Positions 56,057 to 64,000 of a DNA stretch of 64,000 bases are shown in pieces (the first letter of the stretch is position 1; each line of letters begins with the position of its first letter). The stretch covers positions 310,001 through 374,000 of the forward strand of contig JAJFIX010000006.1 of NCBI GenBank assembly GCA_021774575.1. Reading direction: 5' to 3'. This stretch comes from Alphaproteobacteria bacterium (lineage in GTDB: Bacteria > Pseudomonadota > Alphaproteobacteria > UBA6615). A program made the translations under genes and the position numbers. The notes under the pieces were generated by a model, which had not been told where the DNA came from, did no database searches, and saw only the letters and a program-made list of their open reading frames with translations.

Positions 56057-57304
56057 ATGGTGGATGCTCCAAAAGTCGTGACCCTCGGCTGCCGACTGAA
56101 TAGCTTCGAGAGCGAAATTATGCGGCGTCAGGCTGCCGATGCGGGACTGACCGATGTTATCTTAATCAATAGCTGTGCGGTCACGGCCGAGGCCGAACGC
56201 CAGACACGCCAGTCAATCCGGCGGGCACGTCGCGATAATCCGACATCGCGTATTATCGTGTCGGGATGTGCCGCTCAAATCGACCCGGCCAAATTTGCGG
56301 CCATGGATGAAGTTGATTTCGTCGTCGGCAATCAGGAAAAATTGCAGGCGGAAACTTATGTCGACCTGCCCAAAATGCCCATTTGTGTCGCCGATATTGG
56401 GAGTGCAAACGAAGCTATCCCCGACATTGTTGATGGGCTTGAAAATCGAACGAGGGCTGTTATCGAGGTGCAAACCGGCTGCGACCATCGTTGCACATTT
56501 TGCATCATACCCTTTGGTCGTGGCCCCTCGCGCAGCGTGTCGGCGGATCGCATAATCGTACAATTGCAGCGTTTGGTCGACCTTGGCTGCAGGGAAGTCG
56601 TGGTGAGTGGCGTTGATATTGCGTCCTATGGTGACGACCTTCCAGGCGCGCCGCGCCTTGGCGAAATGTTGCAACAAGTTTTTGCCGCCGTGCCCGATTT
56701 GCCGCGGCTCCGGCTTTCGTCCCTCGACCCAGCCGCGATCGACCCGGCACTGCTCGACTTGATCGGTGGCGAGCCGCGATTGATGCCTCATTTGCATCTC
56801 AGCATCCAGGCCGGGGATGACATGGTCTTGAAACGCATGAAACGCCGTCATAACCGTGATCAGGTGATCGAACTCGTTAATGAAACGCGTCGCCGCCGAC
56901 CCGATATCGTGTTCGGCGCCGATTTTATCGCCGGATTTCCGACCGAAACCGATTTGATGCACGAAAACGGTATGGAATTGGTTCGCGAGTGCGACCTCAT
57001 CTATTTGCACGTATTTCCATACAGTGAACGCAACGGCACACCGGCAGCGCGAATGCCGTCGGTTCCGGTTCCAATACGCCGGATCCGCGCCGCCGAAATG
57101 CGGGCGTTAGGGGCGATGCAACTCAAGAATTATCTGACGCGCCAGACCGGCGCGCGCATCGAAATTCTCGCCGAAACCGAGACCCGAGGCCGGAGCCGCC
57201 ATTATGCCTCGGTCAAGCTTGCACACCCTGTCTTGCCGGGTCGTTTAGTGGCAGTTGATATTATCGGCACCGAGGACGGTGCGTTAGTGGGTGCGCCAGC
57301 ATGA
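56057..57304 (+). CDS. mtaB: tRNA t6A37 methylthiotransferase MtaB
   Basis: 415 residues. N-terminal cluster ligands Cys12 (LGCRLNSFE), Cys40 (INSCAVTAEAERQTRQ) and Cys71 (SGCAAQ); radical SAM CxxxCxxC at 142-149 in TGCDHRCTFCIIPFGRGPSR. Lacks a long TRAM domain but keeps the C-terminal ILAETETRGRSRHYA part. Adds methylthio to tRNA. ATGA overlap with ftsY. Confidence 0.93.
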   Translation: MVDAPKVVTLGCRLNSFESEIMRRQAADAGLTDVILINSCAVTAEAERQTRQSIRRARRDNPTSRIIVSGCAAQIDPAKFAAMDEVDFVVGNQEKLQAETYVDLPKMPICVADIGSANEAIPDIVDGLENRTRAVIEVQTGCDHRCTFCIIPFGRGPSRSVSADRIIVQLQRLVDLGCREVVVSGVDIASYGDDLPGAPRLGEMLQQVFAAVPDLPRLRLSSLDPAAIDPALLDLIGGEPRLMPHLHLSIQAGDDMVLKRMKRRHNRDQVIELVNETRRRRPDIVFGADFIAGFPTETDLMHENGMELVRECDLIYLHVFPYSERNGTPAARMPSVPVPIRRIRAAEMRALGAMQLKNYLTRQTGARIEILAETETRGRSRHYASVKLAHPVLPGRLVAVDIIGTEDGALVGAPA

Positions 57305-58245
57305 ACGAAGTGATTACGGAACAAAAGCGTGGCTGGCTCGGGCGGCTGCGGTCCGGACTGTCGAAAAGCTCCGGTCGGCTCGCCCAGGGTGTCGGTGACA
57401 TTTTCACCAAGCATAAACTCGATGAGACATCGCTCGCCGACCTTGAAGAATTGCTGATTTCAGCCGACCTCGGTGTGAATACCTCGGCAAAACTTGCGGG
57501 CCAGCTCGCAGATCATCGTTTTGAAAAAGATGTCACTGGCGACACTGTGCGCCAAGCGTTGGCTGGCGATATCGCCGCTATTCTGTCACCGGTCGCTGTG
57601 CCGCTGACGATAAAGGCGAGTAACAGGCCTCAGGTAATTTTGATGGTCGGCGTGAACGGCACGGGTAAAACCACCACCGTCGGCAAGTTGGCTAAAATAT
57701 ATAAGGAGCAGGGCCTGAAGGTTATGCTCGCCGCGGCCGACACGTTCCGCGCTGCGGCAATTGATCAACTCGTTCAATGGGGAACGCGTACCGGCGTTGA
57801 AATATTTACCGATGCGCCCGGTGCCGATCCTGCTGCGGTAGCTTACCAAGCATTGGAAAAAGCACGCAATGAGGGGATGGACTTGCTCCTCATTGATACT
57901 GCGGGGCGGTTGCATAACAAGGCGAATTTGATGGCCGAGTTGCAAAAAATCTGCCGCGTATTGACCAAGTTGGACCCCGATGCACCTCACGACGTCATTA
58001 TGGTGCTTGATGCGACCACCGGGCAAAATGCGCATACCCAAGTTGAAATGTTTAAACAGCTGGTGGATATCACCGGTCTCGTTGTGACAAAACTCGATGG
58101 TACGGCAAAGGGCGGCGTTGTAGTGGGTCTTGCTGATCGTTTTGGCTTGCCTATACATGCAATCGGTGTTGGCGAAGCGGCGCAAGATTTGCAGCCATTT
58201 GACGCTGGCGATTTTGCCTCGGGTCTGCTCGGTCTGGACCGTTAA
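57301..58245 (+). CDS. ftsY: Signal recognition particle receptor FtsY
   Basis: 314 residues. NG domains: LADLEELLISADLGVNTSAK, P-loop GVNGTGKTTTVGK at 117-129, AADTFRAAAIDQL, DTAGRLHNK, TKLDGTAKGGV. The acidic N-terminal A domain is very short, as in alphaproteobacteria. Docks ribosome-SRP at the membrane. Coupled to mtaB. Confidence 0.96.
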   Translation: MNEVITEQKRGWLGRLRSGLSKSSGRLAQGVGDIFTKHKLDETSLADLEELLISADLGVNTSAKLAGQLADHRFEKDVTGDTVRQALAGDIAAILSPVAVPLTIKASNRPQVILMVGVNGTGKTTTVGKLAKIYKEQGLKVMLAAADTFRAAAIDQLVQWGTRTGVEIFTDAPGADPAAVAYQALEKARNEGMDLLLIDTAGRLHNKANLMAELQKICRVLTKLDPDAPHDVIMVLDATTGQNAHTQVEMFKQLVDITGLVVTKLDGTAKGGVVVGLADRFGLPIHAIGVGEAAQDLQPFDAGDFASGLLGLDR

Positions 58246-58317
58246 TTGGGGTGTCTCTATTTAAAGAGGATTGCGATATAGTCTGGCTTTGGTGCCGGGT
58301 AGCTGGAAGGAACGACA

Positions 58318-59793
58318 ATGAATTCGCAAGATGACCCGGTCATGTTTGGCGAAGCGAGCGGTCTAGAGGCGTTTGACGATGCCGCCGCAGCGGTTAGTCG
58401 GATTTCGGAAATTTATAATAATGCCGTAATTTCTGTGAATGACCGCTTTGCTCGGTTTGCCAAAGGTGAGCGAAATCTTGGGGTGAGTGACGCCAGGTAT
58501 CCATATATTGGTATCGAGGCCGGGCACGGAGATTTTAATATCGATGCCAGAAGCGCCTTTGGCGTACTGGCTAAACCTGGCCTTTACGGCGCCACCCTGA
58601 CGCGGCCCGATATTTTTACCGATTATTATCGCGAGCAAATCGGCCTGCTGATGCGAAATCACGGCACGCCTGTTTGGGTCGGTACCAGCCATCGGCAAAT
58701 ACCGCTTCCTTTCGTCGTTGAGGATGCCACCGCAGATGTAACTTCGGACGATGTTCGCGATTTGCATGCCGAGTTTGAATTACCCAACCTGGCAACGATC
58801 GACGATAGCATTGCCAACGGAACCTATAGTCCGGGTCCCGGCAATGCCGCGCCACTGGCCCTGTTTTCAGCCGAGCGTGTTGATCTGGGGCTGTTGCGAT
58901 TGGCCCATTACACCGCCACCAACCCAAAATATTTCCAACGCTTTGTGTTGTTTACAAATTATCAGCGTTATGTCGAAGAATTCGTCGCCTATGGCAAGGC
59001 AGAGGTTGCCGGCGATGGTGACTATGAATGTTTCGTCGAACCCGGCGATGTCGTTACGCCAAGTAAAAAACCCGGTGGCGAGCCGGTGGGCGCGGCCCCC
59101 GTCCATCTTCCGCAAATGCCAGCCTATCATTTGACGCGCAAAGACGGACTTGGCATCACCCTGGTCAATATCGGTGTCGGGCCATCCAATGCTAAAACAC
59201 TGACCGATCATCTTGCCGTGCTACGGCCCCATTGCTGGATGATGATCGGCCATTGCGGTGGATTGCGTTCCAGCCAGCAGCTTGGCGATTATGTGCTCGC
59301 CCATGCCTATGTCCGCGAAGATCATGTGCTCGATCAAGACCTGCCCGTCTGGGTGCCGGTGCCGCCCATTGCCGAAGTGCAAGTTGCCCTGCAAGAAGCG
59401 GTGGCGGAAATCACCGGCGATAGCGGGCGGAATTTAAAAAGCCGGATGCGCACCGGTACAGTTGCCTCCACCGATGACCGCAATTGGGAATTGCGCCACC
59501 GCGACTATGCGCTGCGGTTCAGTCAATCGCGGGCCATTGCCGTCGACATGGAAAGTGCAACCATAGCCGCCAATGGGTTTCGGCTCCGCGTTCCCTATGG
59601 CACACTTCTTTGCGTCTCGGATAAGCCGATGCATGGCGAAATTAAGTTACGCGGCATGGCTAACGCGTTTTATCGGGAACGGATCAGTCAGCATTTAAAA
59701 ATTGGCATCGCGGCAATCGACCGATTGCGCAAGGATGTCGATGCCGTTCATTCGCGCAAACTTCGCAGCCTCGACGAGCCGCCGTTCAGATAA
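58318..59793 (+). CDS. amn: AMP nucleosidase
   Basis: 491 residues, start ATG at 58318 after GGAAGGAACG. The N-terminal AMN regulatory part (NDRFARFAKGERNLGVSDAR) is followed by a nucleoside phosphorylase fold (NIGVGPSNAKTLTDHLAVLR, MMIGHCGGLRSSQ, VDMESATIAANG). Cleaves AMP to adenine and ribose 5-phosphate. Directly followed, without a gap, by the EamA gene. Confidence 0.93.
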   Translation: MNSQDDPVMFGEASGLEAFDDAAAAVSRISEIYNNAVISVNDRFARFAKGERNLGVSDARYPYIGIEAGHGDFNIDARSAFGVLAKPGLYGATLTRPDIFTDYYREQIGLLMRNHGTPVWVGTSHRQIPLPFVVEDATADVTSDDVRDLHAEFELPNLATIDDSIANGTYSPGPGNAAPLALFSAERVDLGLLRLAHYTATNPKYFQRFVLFTNYQRYVEEFVAYGKAEVAGDGDYECFVEPGDVVTPSKKPGGEPVGAAPVHLPQMPAYHLTRKDGLGITLVNIGVGPSNAKTLTDHLAVLRPHCWMMIGHCGGLRSSQQLGDYVLAHAYVREDHVLDQDLPVWVPVPPIAEVQVALQEAVAEITGDSGRNLKSRMRTGTVASTDDRNWELRHRDYALRFSQSRAIAVDMESATIAANGFRLRVPYGTLLCVSDKPMHGEIKLRGMANAFYRERISQHLKIGIAAIDRLRKDVDAVHSRKLRSLDEPPFR

Positions 59794-60645
59794 ATGGAAT
59801 TCTCCCTCGTCGCCATTGTCGTTTTGACAGGGTTTCTGCATGCCAGTTGGAACGCCATCGTCAAAGGCGGTCCGGATAATTGGGTGAGCGCCGGCATCGT
59901 CATGGGAACTGCGGCAATTATTGGAGCCGTTACGGTATCGTTTTTCCCTTGGCCTCGCACCGTAGCCTGGCCGTGGATTATTTATTCGGGAATTGTTCAT
60001 ACCGCTTATTTGGGCATCCTCGTGGCCACATATCGCATTGGCGATCTTGGTCGGGTTTATCCGATTGCCCGGGGCTCGGCGCCCGCACTTGTCGTGATTG
60101 CGTCGGTGCCTTTGCTGGCCGAAACGCTCTCCCTATCAATCTATATCGGTGTTTTCGTCATTATCGCCGCCATTTTGAGCTTTGCCCTAGAGCCGTCCAA
60201 AGGGGCAAAATTTCACCGTCGTTCGCTCCTATTTGCCTTATTGACCGGTGGCTTTATCGCGTCTTATTCGATGATTGACGCCGTTGGCATCCGCGTCGCA
60301 CAGGCATCGGGTCACGACACGGTGATGTATATTATGTGGCTGTTCGTCTTTGGCAGCGGTCCTTTTGCGGCCTATATTTTGTGGACCCGCCGTAGCAAGC
60401 TCCATCTATATCGCGGACGCCACGGGTTAATTTCTGTTGGCGGAGGGCTTATCGCCCTTGTTGGCTACGGGCTCGTTCTCTGGTCTTATGGCCAAGGTGC
60501 TACCGCACCTATCGCGGCGCTGCGTGAATCCGGGGTGATATTTGCCGCGCTCATCGGTAGTCTGGCATTTGGCGAAGGACATTGGCGCCGACGAGCTGCC
60601 GCCTCCTGTCTGTTTGTTGCAGGTGCAGTGGCAATTCAGCTATGA
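59794..60645 (+). CDS. DMT-superfamily (EamA) transporter
   Basis: 283 residues, about ten helices. Starts in the base after the amn stop (TAA then ATG), so translation is likely coupled. EamA-type pattern with LGRVYPIARGSAPALVVIAS and SYGQGATAPIAALRESGVIF. Pairing with AMP nucleosidase suggests a nucleobase or related solute, but this is only context. Confidence 0.86.
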   Translation: MEFSLVAIVVLTGFLHASWNAIVKGGPDNWVSAGIVMGTAAIIGAVTVSFFPWPRTVAWPWIIYSGIVHTAYLGILVATYRIGDLGRVYPIARGSAPALVVIASVPLLAETLSLSIYIGVFVIIAAILSFALEPSKGAKFHRRSLLFALLTGGFIASYSMIDAVGIRVAQASGHDTVMYIMWLFVFGSGPFAAYILWTRRSKLHLYRGRHGLISVGGGLIALVGYGLVLWSYGQGATAPIAALRESGVIFAALIGSLAFGEGHWRRRAAASCLFVAGAVAIQL

Positions 60646-60679
60646 AGACCGATCACCAAATTTATATAAAGAAAGCATT

Positions 60680-61261
60680 ATGCAGCAACTGATCAAATTT
60701 CTCGTCGAAATCGGCCCTCTGATGGTGTTTTTCGCCGGCTACTTTATTGCCGACGATCTGATTGTTGCGACCGGTGTTTTCATGGGAGCGACGGTTGCGG
60801 CGCTGATTTATGCCAAGTTGCACCAGGGGCGGGTGCCGCCGATGCTTTTGATTTCGGCGTTGATCGTCACGGTTTTCGGCGGGCTGACCATTGCCTTGGA
60901 CAATGAAATCTTCATCAAAATGAAGCCGACCATTGTTTACTGTATTTTCTCGGTAATTTTGCTGGGCGGGCTGGCGATGGGACGCACCTGGATCGCCGTT
61001 CTATTTGGCAGTTCATTTCAGCTGACCGATGCAGGGTGGCGGGTGATGACCCTTCGCTGGGGGGTGTTCTTTCTCGTCATGGCGGCGCTGAATGAGGCCG
61101 TTTGGCGTAATGTCTCGACCGACCTATGGGTTACTTTGAAGGTCTTCGGGTTTTTGCCCCTAACTTTCATTTTTGCCCTGGCGCAGACACCGCTTATGTT
61201 ACGCCACCAAATTGAAGAGGACGAAACAGCGTCCCCGACAGAATCAGATAAAGATGCCTAG
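60680..61261 (+). CDS. yciB: YciB/IspZ inner-membrane septation protein A
   Basis: 193 residues from the ATG at 60680. Five or six helices; KFLVEIGPLMVFFAGYFIA and the conserved MKPTIVYCIFSVILLGG, NEAVWRNVSTDLWVTLKVFG. Intracellular septation/lipid-related protein, usually beside ftsY in alphaproteobacteria; here amn and an EamA gene intervene. Its stop overlaps that of pgk. Confidence 0.93.
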   Translation: MQQLIKFLVEIGPLMVFFAGYFIADDLIVATGVFMGATVAALIYAKLHQGRVPPMLLISALIVTVFGGLTIALDNEIFIKMKPTIVYCIFSVILLGGLAMGRTWIAVLFGSSFQLTDAGWRVMTLRWGVFFLVMAALNEAVWRNVSTDLWVTLKVFGFLPLTFIFALAQTPLMLRHQIEEDETASPTESDKDA

Positions 61262-62460
61262 TTTTCCAGGGCGGTGACCCCTGGCAGGGGCTTTCCTTCG
61301 AGCCATTCTAAAAATGCGCCACCGGCGCTAGAGACATAACTCATCCGGTCGGCGACACCGGCATGGCGCAACGCGGCGACCGTATCGCCGCCCCCGGCAA
61401 CCGATAGCAGCGTCCCAGCATCGGTCAAGGCGGCAACATGTTTTGCCAGCGCAATGGTTCCTTCATCGAAAGGGGAGAGCTCAAACGCACCCAGCGGTCC
61501 ATTCCAGACCAAGGTGCGGCAGGCTTTAAGCCGGGTGGCCAAAACCGACACCGTCGCCGGGCCGATATCGAGGATCATTTGGTCGGGGCCGACTTGGCTG
61601 GCTGGCGCTATGGAATGGGCGGCACCGGCGGCAAATTCGCCCGCCACCACGACGTCTTCGGGCAGCAGAACTTCACAATTTTGCCTTTCGGCCTCGGCCA
61701 ATATGTCTCGGGCCGTCTCGGCCAGATCGTGCTCGCACAGAGATTTCCCGACCTCCGTACCGATAGCGTTCAGAAATGTATTGGCCATGCCGCCGCCGAT
61801 CACCATGAGATCGGTTTTGGCTGCGAGGTTGCCGAGCAGATCGAGCTTGGAGGATATTTTTGCGCCACCGACGATAGCGGCCACAGGACGTTTGGGATCC
61901 CCCAAGGCCCGTGCTAACGCGTCGAGTTCGCGCTCCATCAATCGTCCGGCCATGGACGGCAGGAGTTTTGCCAGCTTGTGGGTTGAGGCATGGGCCCGGT
62001 GGGCCGCCGAAAAAGCATCGTTGACGTAAATATCGCCAAGGGCGGCAAGGGAGGCGGCGAAGTCGCCATCATCTGCCTCTTCGCCCGCATGAAAACGCAA
62101 ATTCTCCAAAATCAAAATTTGGCCGTCCTGCAAACCGGAAACAGCGGCGGCGGCGGCCGGGCCGACACACTCTTCGACAAAGCCGATCGGCTGCCCGTCC
62201 ATGATTCTTGTCAATGCCGAGACAATTGGCGCCAAGGACATATCAGGGACCCGTTGACCCTTGGGTCGGCCAAAATGAGATAATAAAATAACTCTCGCAC
62301 CGGACTTGCTCAGTTCATGCAACGTCGGTGCCAGGGCTTCCAGTCGAGCCGTATCGGATACTTTACCCGCTGCCATTGGCACGTTGAGGTCGGCCCGAAC
62401 CAGCACCTTTTTTCCCGCAACGTCCAGCTCACCTAGTCTTTTGAATTTGCCCGAAGTCAT
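61258..62460 (-). CDS. pgk: Phosphoglycerate kinase
   Basis: 400 residues from the ATG at 62460, overlapping the upstream gene stop (ATGA). N-terminal VLVRADLNVPMAAGKVSDTAR, LLSHFGRPKGQR, VNDAFSAAHRAHAST, KISSKLDLLGNL, and the C-terminal nucleotide-binding VWNGPLGAFELSPFDEGT and GGGDTVAAL. Full length and complete. Confidence 0.96.
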   Translation of the reverse strand: MTSGKFKRLGELDVAGKKVLVRADLNVPMAAGKVSDTARLEALAPTLHELSKSGARVILLSHFGRPKGQRVPDMSLAPIVSALTRIMDGQPIGFVEECVGPAAAAAVSGLQDGQILILENLRFHAGEEADDGDFAASLAALGDIYVNDAFSAAHRAHASTHKLAKLLPSMAGRLMERELDALARALGDPKRPVAAIVGGAKISSKLDLLGNLAAKTDLMVIGGGMANTFLNAIGTEVGKSLCEHDLAETARDILAEAERQNCEVLLPEDVVVAGEFAAGAAHSIAPASQVGPDQMILDIGPATVSVLATRLKACRTLVWNGPLGAFELSPFDEGTIALAKHVAALTDAGTLLSVAGGGDTVAALRHAGVADRMSYVSSAGGAFLEWLEGKPLPGVTALEN

Positions 62461-63341
62461 GATTTTTGATCCTGGTAAATTTTTATCAGAGCCGAATGGT
62501 CCATAGCGCCGTGGCCCATATCGATTAACTGTTCCCACAAGCCTTTATTGAGCGAAAGCGACGGCATGTCGAAACCGACTTGGTCGGCAAGTTCGAGCGC
62601 CTGTTCGACGTCCTTTAGCTGTATCGTCGACCGGCCACCATCGGGAAATTTGTCACTGACCATCCGTTCACCATGCAGCTCGAGGACGGTCGATGAGGCA
62701 AATCCGCCGCGAATGGCCGCCCGCACCGTTGTCGGATCCGCCCCGGCCTTTTCGGCCAATGACAGGGCCTCGGCAACCGCGGCTATGGTCAGAGCGACAA
62801 TCGACTGGTTGGCAATCTTGGCAATTTGTCCGGTCCCCACGGCGCCGACATGGGTCAGGTTTGCTCCCAACTGGGCAAATACCGGGCGGGCGCGCTCAAA
62901 AGCAGCGACACTGCATCCAGCCATGATCGAGAGGGTTGCCGCTCGCGCGCCGCCAATGCCCCCCGAGACCGGCGCGTCGATAAATTCGCAGTTTTTTGTG
63001 GCAATTTCCGCAGCCCAGGCGCGGGTTTCGCGCACTTTCGTCGTGCCCATATCAATGACCAGGCTGGATGGCGCGAGGCCGGCGATGACCCCATCGGGGC
63101 CATGCAGGATTGCGTCTACCGCCTGGGTGTCGGTGGCGCAAATAATGGTAATTTCCGATCTGGCGGCAGCTATTGCCGGTGTCGCCATCGGGTGCAGGCC
63201 TTGGGCGGCGAGCTTTCCGACAACTTCTTGGCTGCGATTGGCAATACCGATATCGGCCCCAGCCTTATGCAGGTTCAAGGCCATTGGCCGCCCCATAGCT
63301 CCGAGCCCGATAAACCCGATCTTGGCGCCAGCAAGTGTCAT
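62457..63341 (-). CDS. 3-hydroxyisobutyrate dehydrogenase family oxidoreductase
   Basis: 294 residues. NAD-binding IGFIGLGAMGRPMALNLHKAG, substrate region FIDAPVSGGIGGARAATLSIMAG, catalytic Lys in GTGQIAKIANQ. May be 3-hydroxyisobutyrate, tartronate semialdehyde or related beta-hydroxyacid dehydrogenase. Coupled to pgk. Confidence 0.9.
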   Translation of the reverse strand: MTLAGAKIGFIGLGAMGRPMALNLHKAGADIGIANRSQEVVGKLAAQGLHPMATPAIAAARSEITIICATDTQAVDAILHGPDGVIAGLAPSSLVIDMGTTKVRETRAWAAEIATKNCEFIDAPVSGGIGGARAATLSIMAGCSVAAFERARPVFAQLGANLTHVGAVGTGQIAKIANQSIVALTIAAVAEALSLAEKAGADPTTVRAAIRGGFASSTVLELHGERMVSDKFPDGGRSTIQLKDVEQALELADQVGFDMPSLSLNKGLWEQLIDMGHGAMDHSALIKIYQDQKS

Positions 63342-63349
63342 AGCGGCAA

Positions 63350-63754
63350 TTATTCAGTGACGTATCTAGCCGCTGCGGCCCGCTCAATCGCTGCTGCCGA
63401 AAGGCGCGGCACTTCGAGCCCATAGCGCAGTAGTTCTAAAAACCGCAGCTCTTCCTGTGCGATAATTCCGTCGGCGGCGGCGACGTCACAGGCAAGGGCG
63501 TAAGCGGTTTCGATCAGCCTCTCGGGCAGCGACTGTTTAATCAAGTCGATGGTGCCGTCTAGCCCTTCGTCCTGGCCGAGCATTTGGGCGCATTCGGCAG
63601 CAATTGACGGCAGGGTCTCTTCATCAAAGCCACTAAAAATGGGTAAATGACCGACGATGTCGCCAATCACGTTTAATTCCGCATCGGTCATATCTGAATC
63701 CGCGGCCGAGGCAAGAACCATGGTGTAAATCAAGGCTGAATGGTGATCGATCAT
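63350..63754 (-). CDS. TerB-like tellurite-resistance-fold protein
   Basis: 134 residues, all-helical, two-repeat TerB form: LASAADSDMTDAELNVIGDI and ACDVAAADGIIAQEELRFLELL, each with an acidic metal-like loop. TerB proteins bind metal ions and act in stress responses; resistance itself is not implied. Confidence 0.82.
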   Translation of the reverse strand: MIDHHSALIYTMVLASAADSDMTDAELNVIGDIVGHLPIFSGFDEETLPSIAAECAQMLGQDEGLDGTIDLIKQSLPERLIETAYALACDVAAADGIIAQEELRFLELLRYGLEVPRLSAAAIERAAAARYVTE

Positions 63755-63848
63755 CTCTCATTTCCTATTGTTTTCGTGAGCCGGGGTACTGTGCCATCAC
63801 CCCAACGTCAAGGGATTTGGGGTTGCAGGCCAGTCTATTCAACCGGTT

Positions 63849-64000
63849 CTATTCAATATGCGGCGGCTCAATACCGCGAATTCGACAGGCAGCGGTCAAT
63901 GTATTGACCAGCAGGCAGGCGATGGTCATTGGCCCGACACCGCCGGGGACGGGGGTGATGGCGCCGGCCACAGCTGCCGCGGTATCGAAATCGACATCGC
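63849..64000 (-). CDS. folD: FolD C-terminal part (5' end outside window)
   Basis: The last 50 residues are visible: the signature [20 protein letters not shown], ending [11 protein letters not shown] and a TAG at 63849-63851. Bifunctional methylenetetrahydrofolate dehydrogenase/cyclohydrolase. Continues beyond the right edge. Confidence 0.93.
   Translation of the reverse strand, partial: DVDFDTAAAVAGAITPVPGGVGPMTIACLLVNTLTAACRIRGIEPPHIE

Overview
This window looks like chromosomal DNA of an alphaproteobacterium, most likely a Rhodospirillales-like, possibly marine lineage. This is an inference from gene content and order. It carries a CcrM (GANTC) methyltransferase next to rnhB, a detached F0 ATP synthase operon in the order atpI-atpB-atpE-b'-b, a DUF1489 protein, the dapF-mtaB-ftsY-yciB neighbourhood, and the Gram-negative (class GN) sortase system with its single dedicated VIT/VWA target.

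Layout. 1-9.8 kb: a leucine/isovalerate catabolic cluster (isovaleryl-CoA dehydrogenase, both methylcrotonyl-CoA carboxylase subunits, methylglutaconyl-CoA hydratase). It is split by an AT-richer insert on the minus strand holding a GT-A-like protein, two sulfotransferases, and then a PLP dehydratase. 9.9-12.1 kb: a one-PDZ HtrA-type protease, DUF1489 and DoxX. 12.17-15.42 kb: a complete 3.25-kb IS1-family-type transposon with matched terminal inverted repeats and an 8-bp target duplication. Besides its transposase it carries a HigB toxin, a HigA-ImmA fusion, an unknown third gene and a small basic protein. 15.4-17.9 kb: the F0 ATP synthase operon. 18.1-31.6 kb: smc, dsbA-like, DUF721 (DciA-like), mutY, ccrM, an IalB-like secreted protein, rnhB, an EF-G-like GTPase, an alpha/beta hydrolase, a GFA-domain protein and aspartate aminotransferase. 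31.7-35.9 kb: sortase target, sortase, a candidate structured RNA and a lipoprotein Cu/Zn superoxide dismutase. 35.9-48 kb: rhodanese, SDR, Bax-inhibitor-1, the YbbAP ABC exporter divergent from TesA, FIST, ThpR, a TPR protein, LMW-PTP, a DMT transporter and a DapC-like aminotransferase. 48-64 kb: ftsK, a broken membrane-protein gene, an overlapping pair of unknown lipoproteins, another DMT transporter, an esterase, an XRE regulator, dapF-mtaB-ftsY, AMP nucleosidase, a third DMT transporter, yciB, pgk, a 3-hydroxyisobutyrate-dehydrogenase-like enzyme, TerB and the 3' end of folD.

Functional themes: leucine degradation to 3-hydroxy-3-methylglutaryl-CoA; cell-cycle and chromosome functions (CcrM, SMC, FtsK, FtsY, DciA-like, YciB); energy (F0 sector, Pgk); lysine/peptidoglycan precursor synthesis (DapC-like, DapF); and envelope biology (sortase, lipoproteins, SodC). 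The most distinctive item is the transposon with a three-gene HigB/HigA-ImmA/unknown operon and internal partial copies of its own terminal repeats. The two-lipoprotein locus at 51.3-52.4 kb and the hairpin between sortase and sodC are further candidates for undescribed biology.
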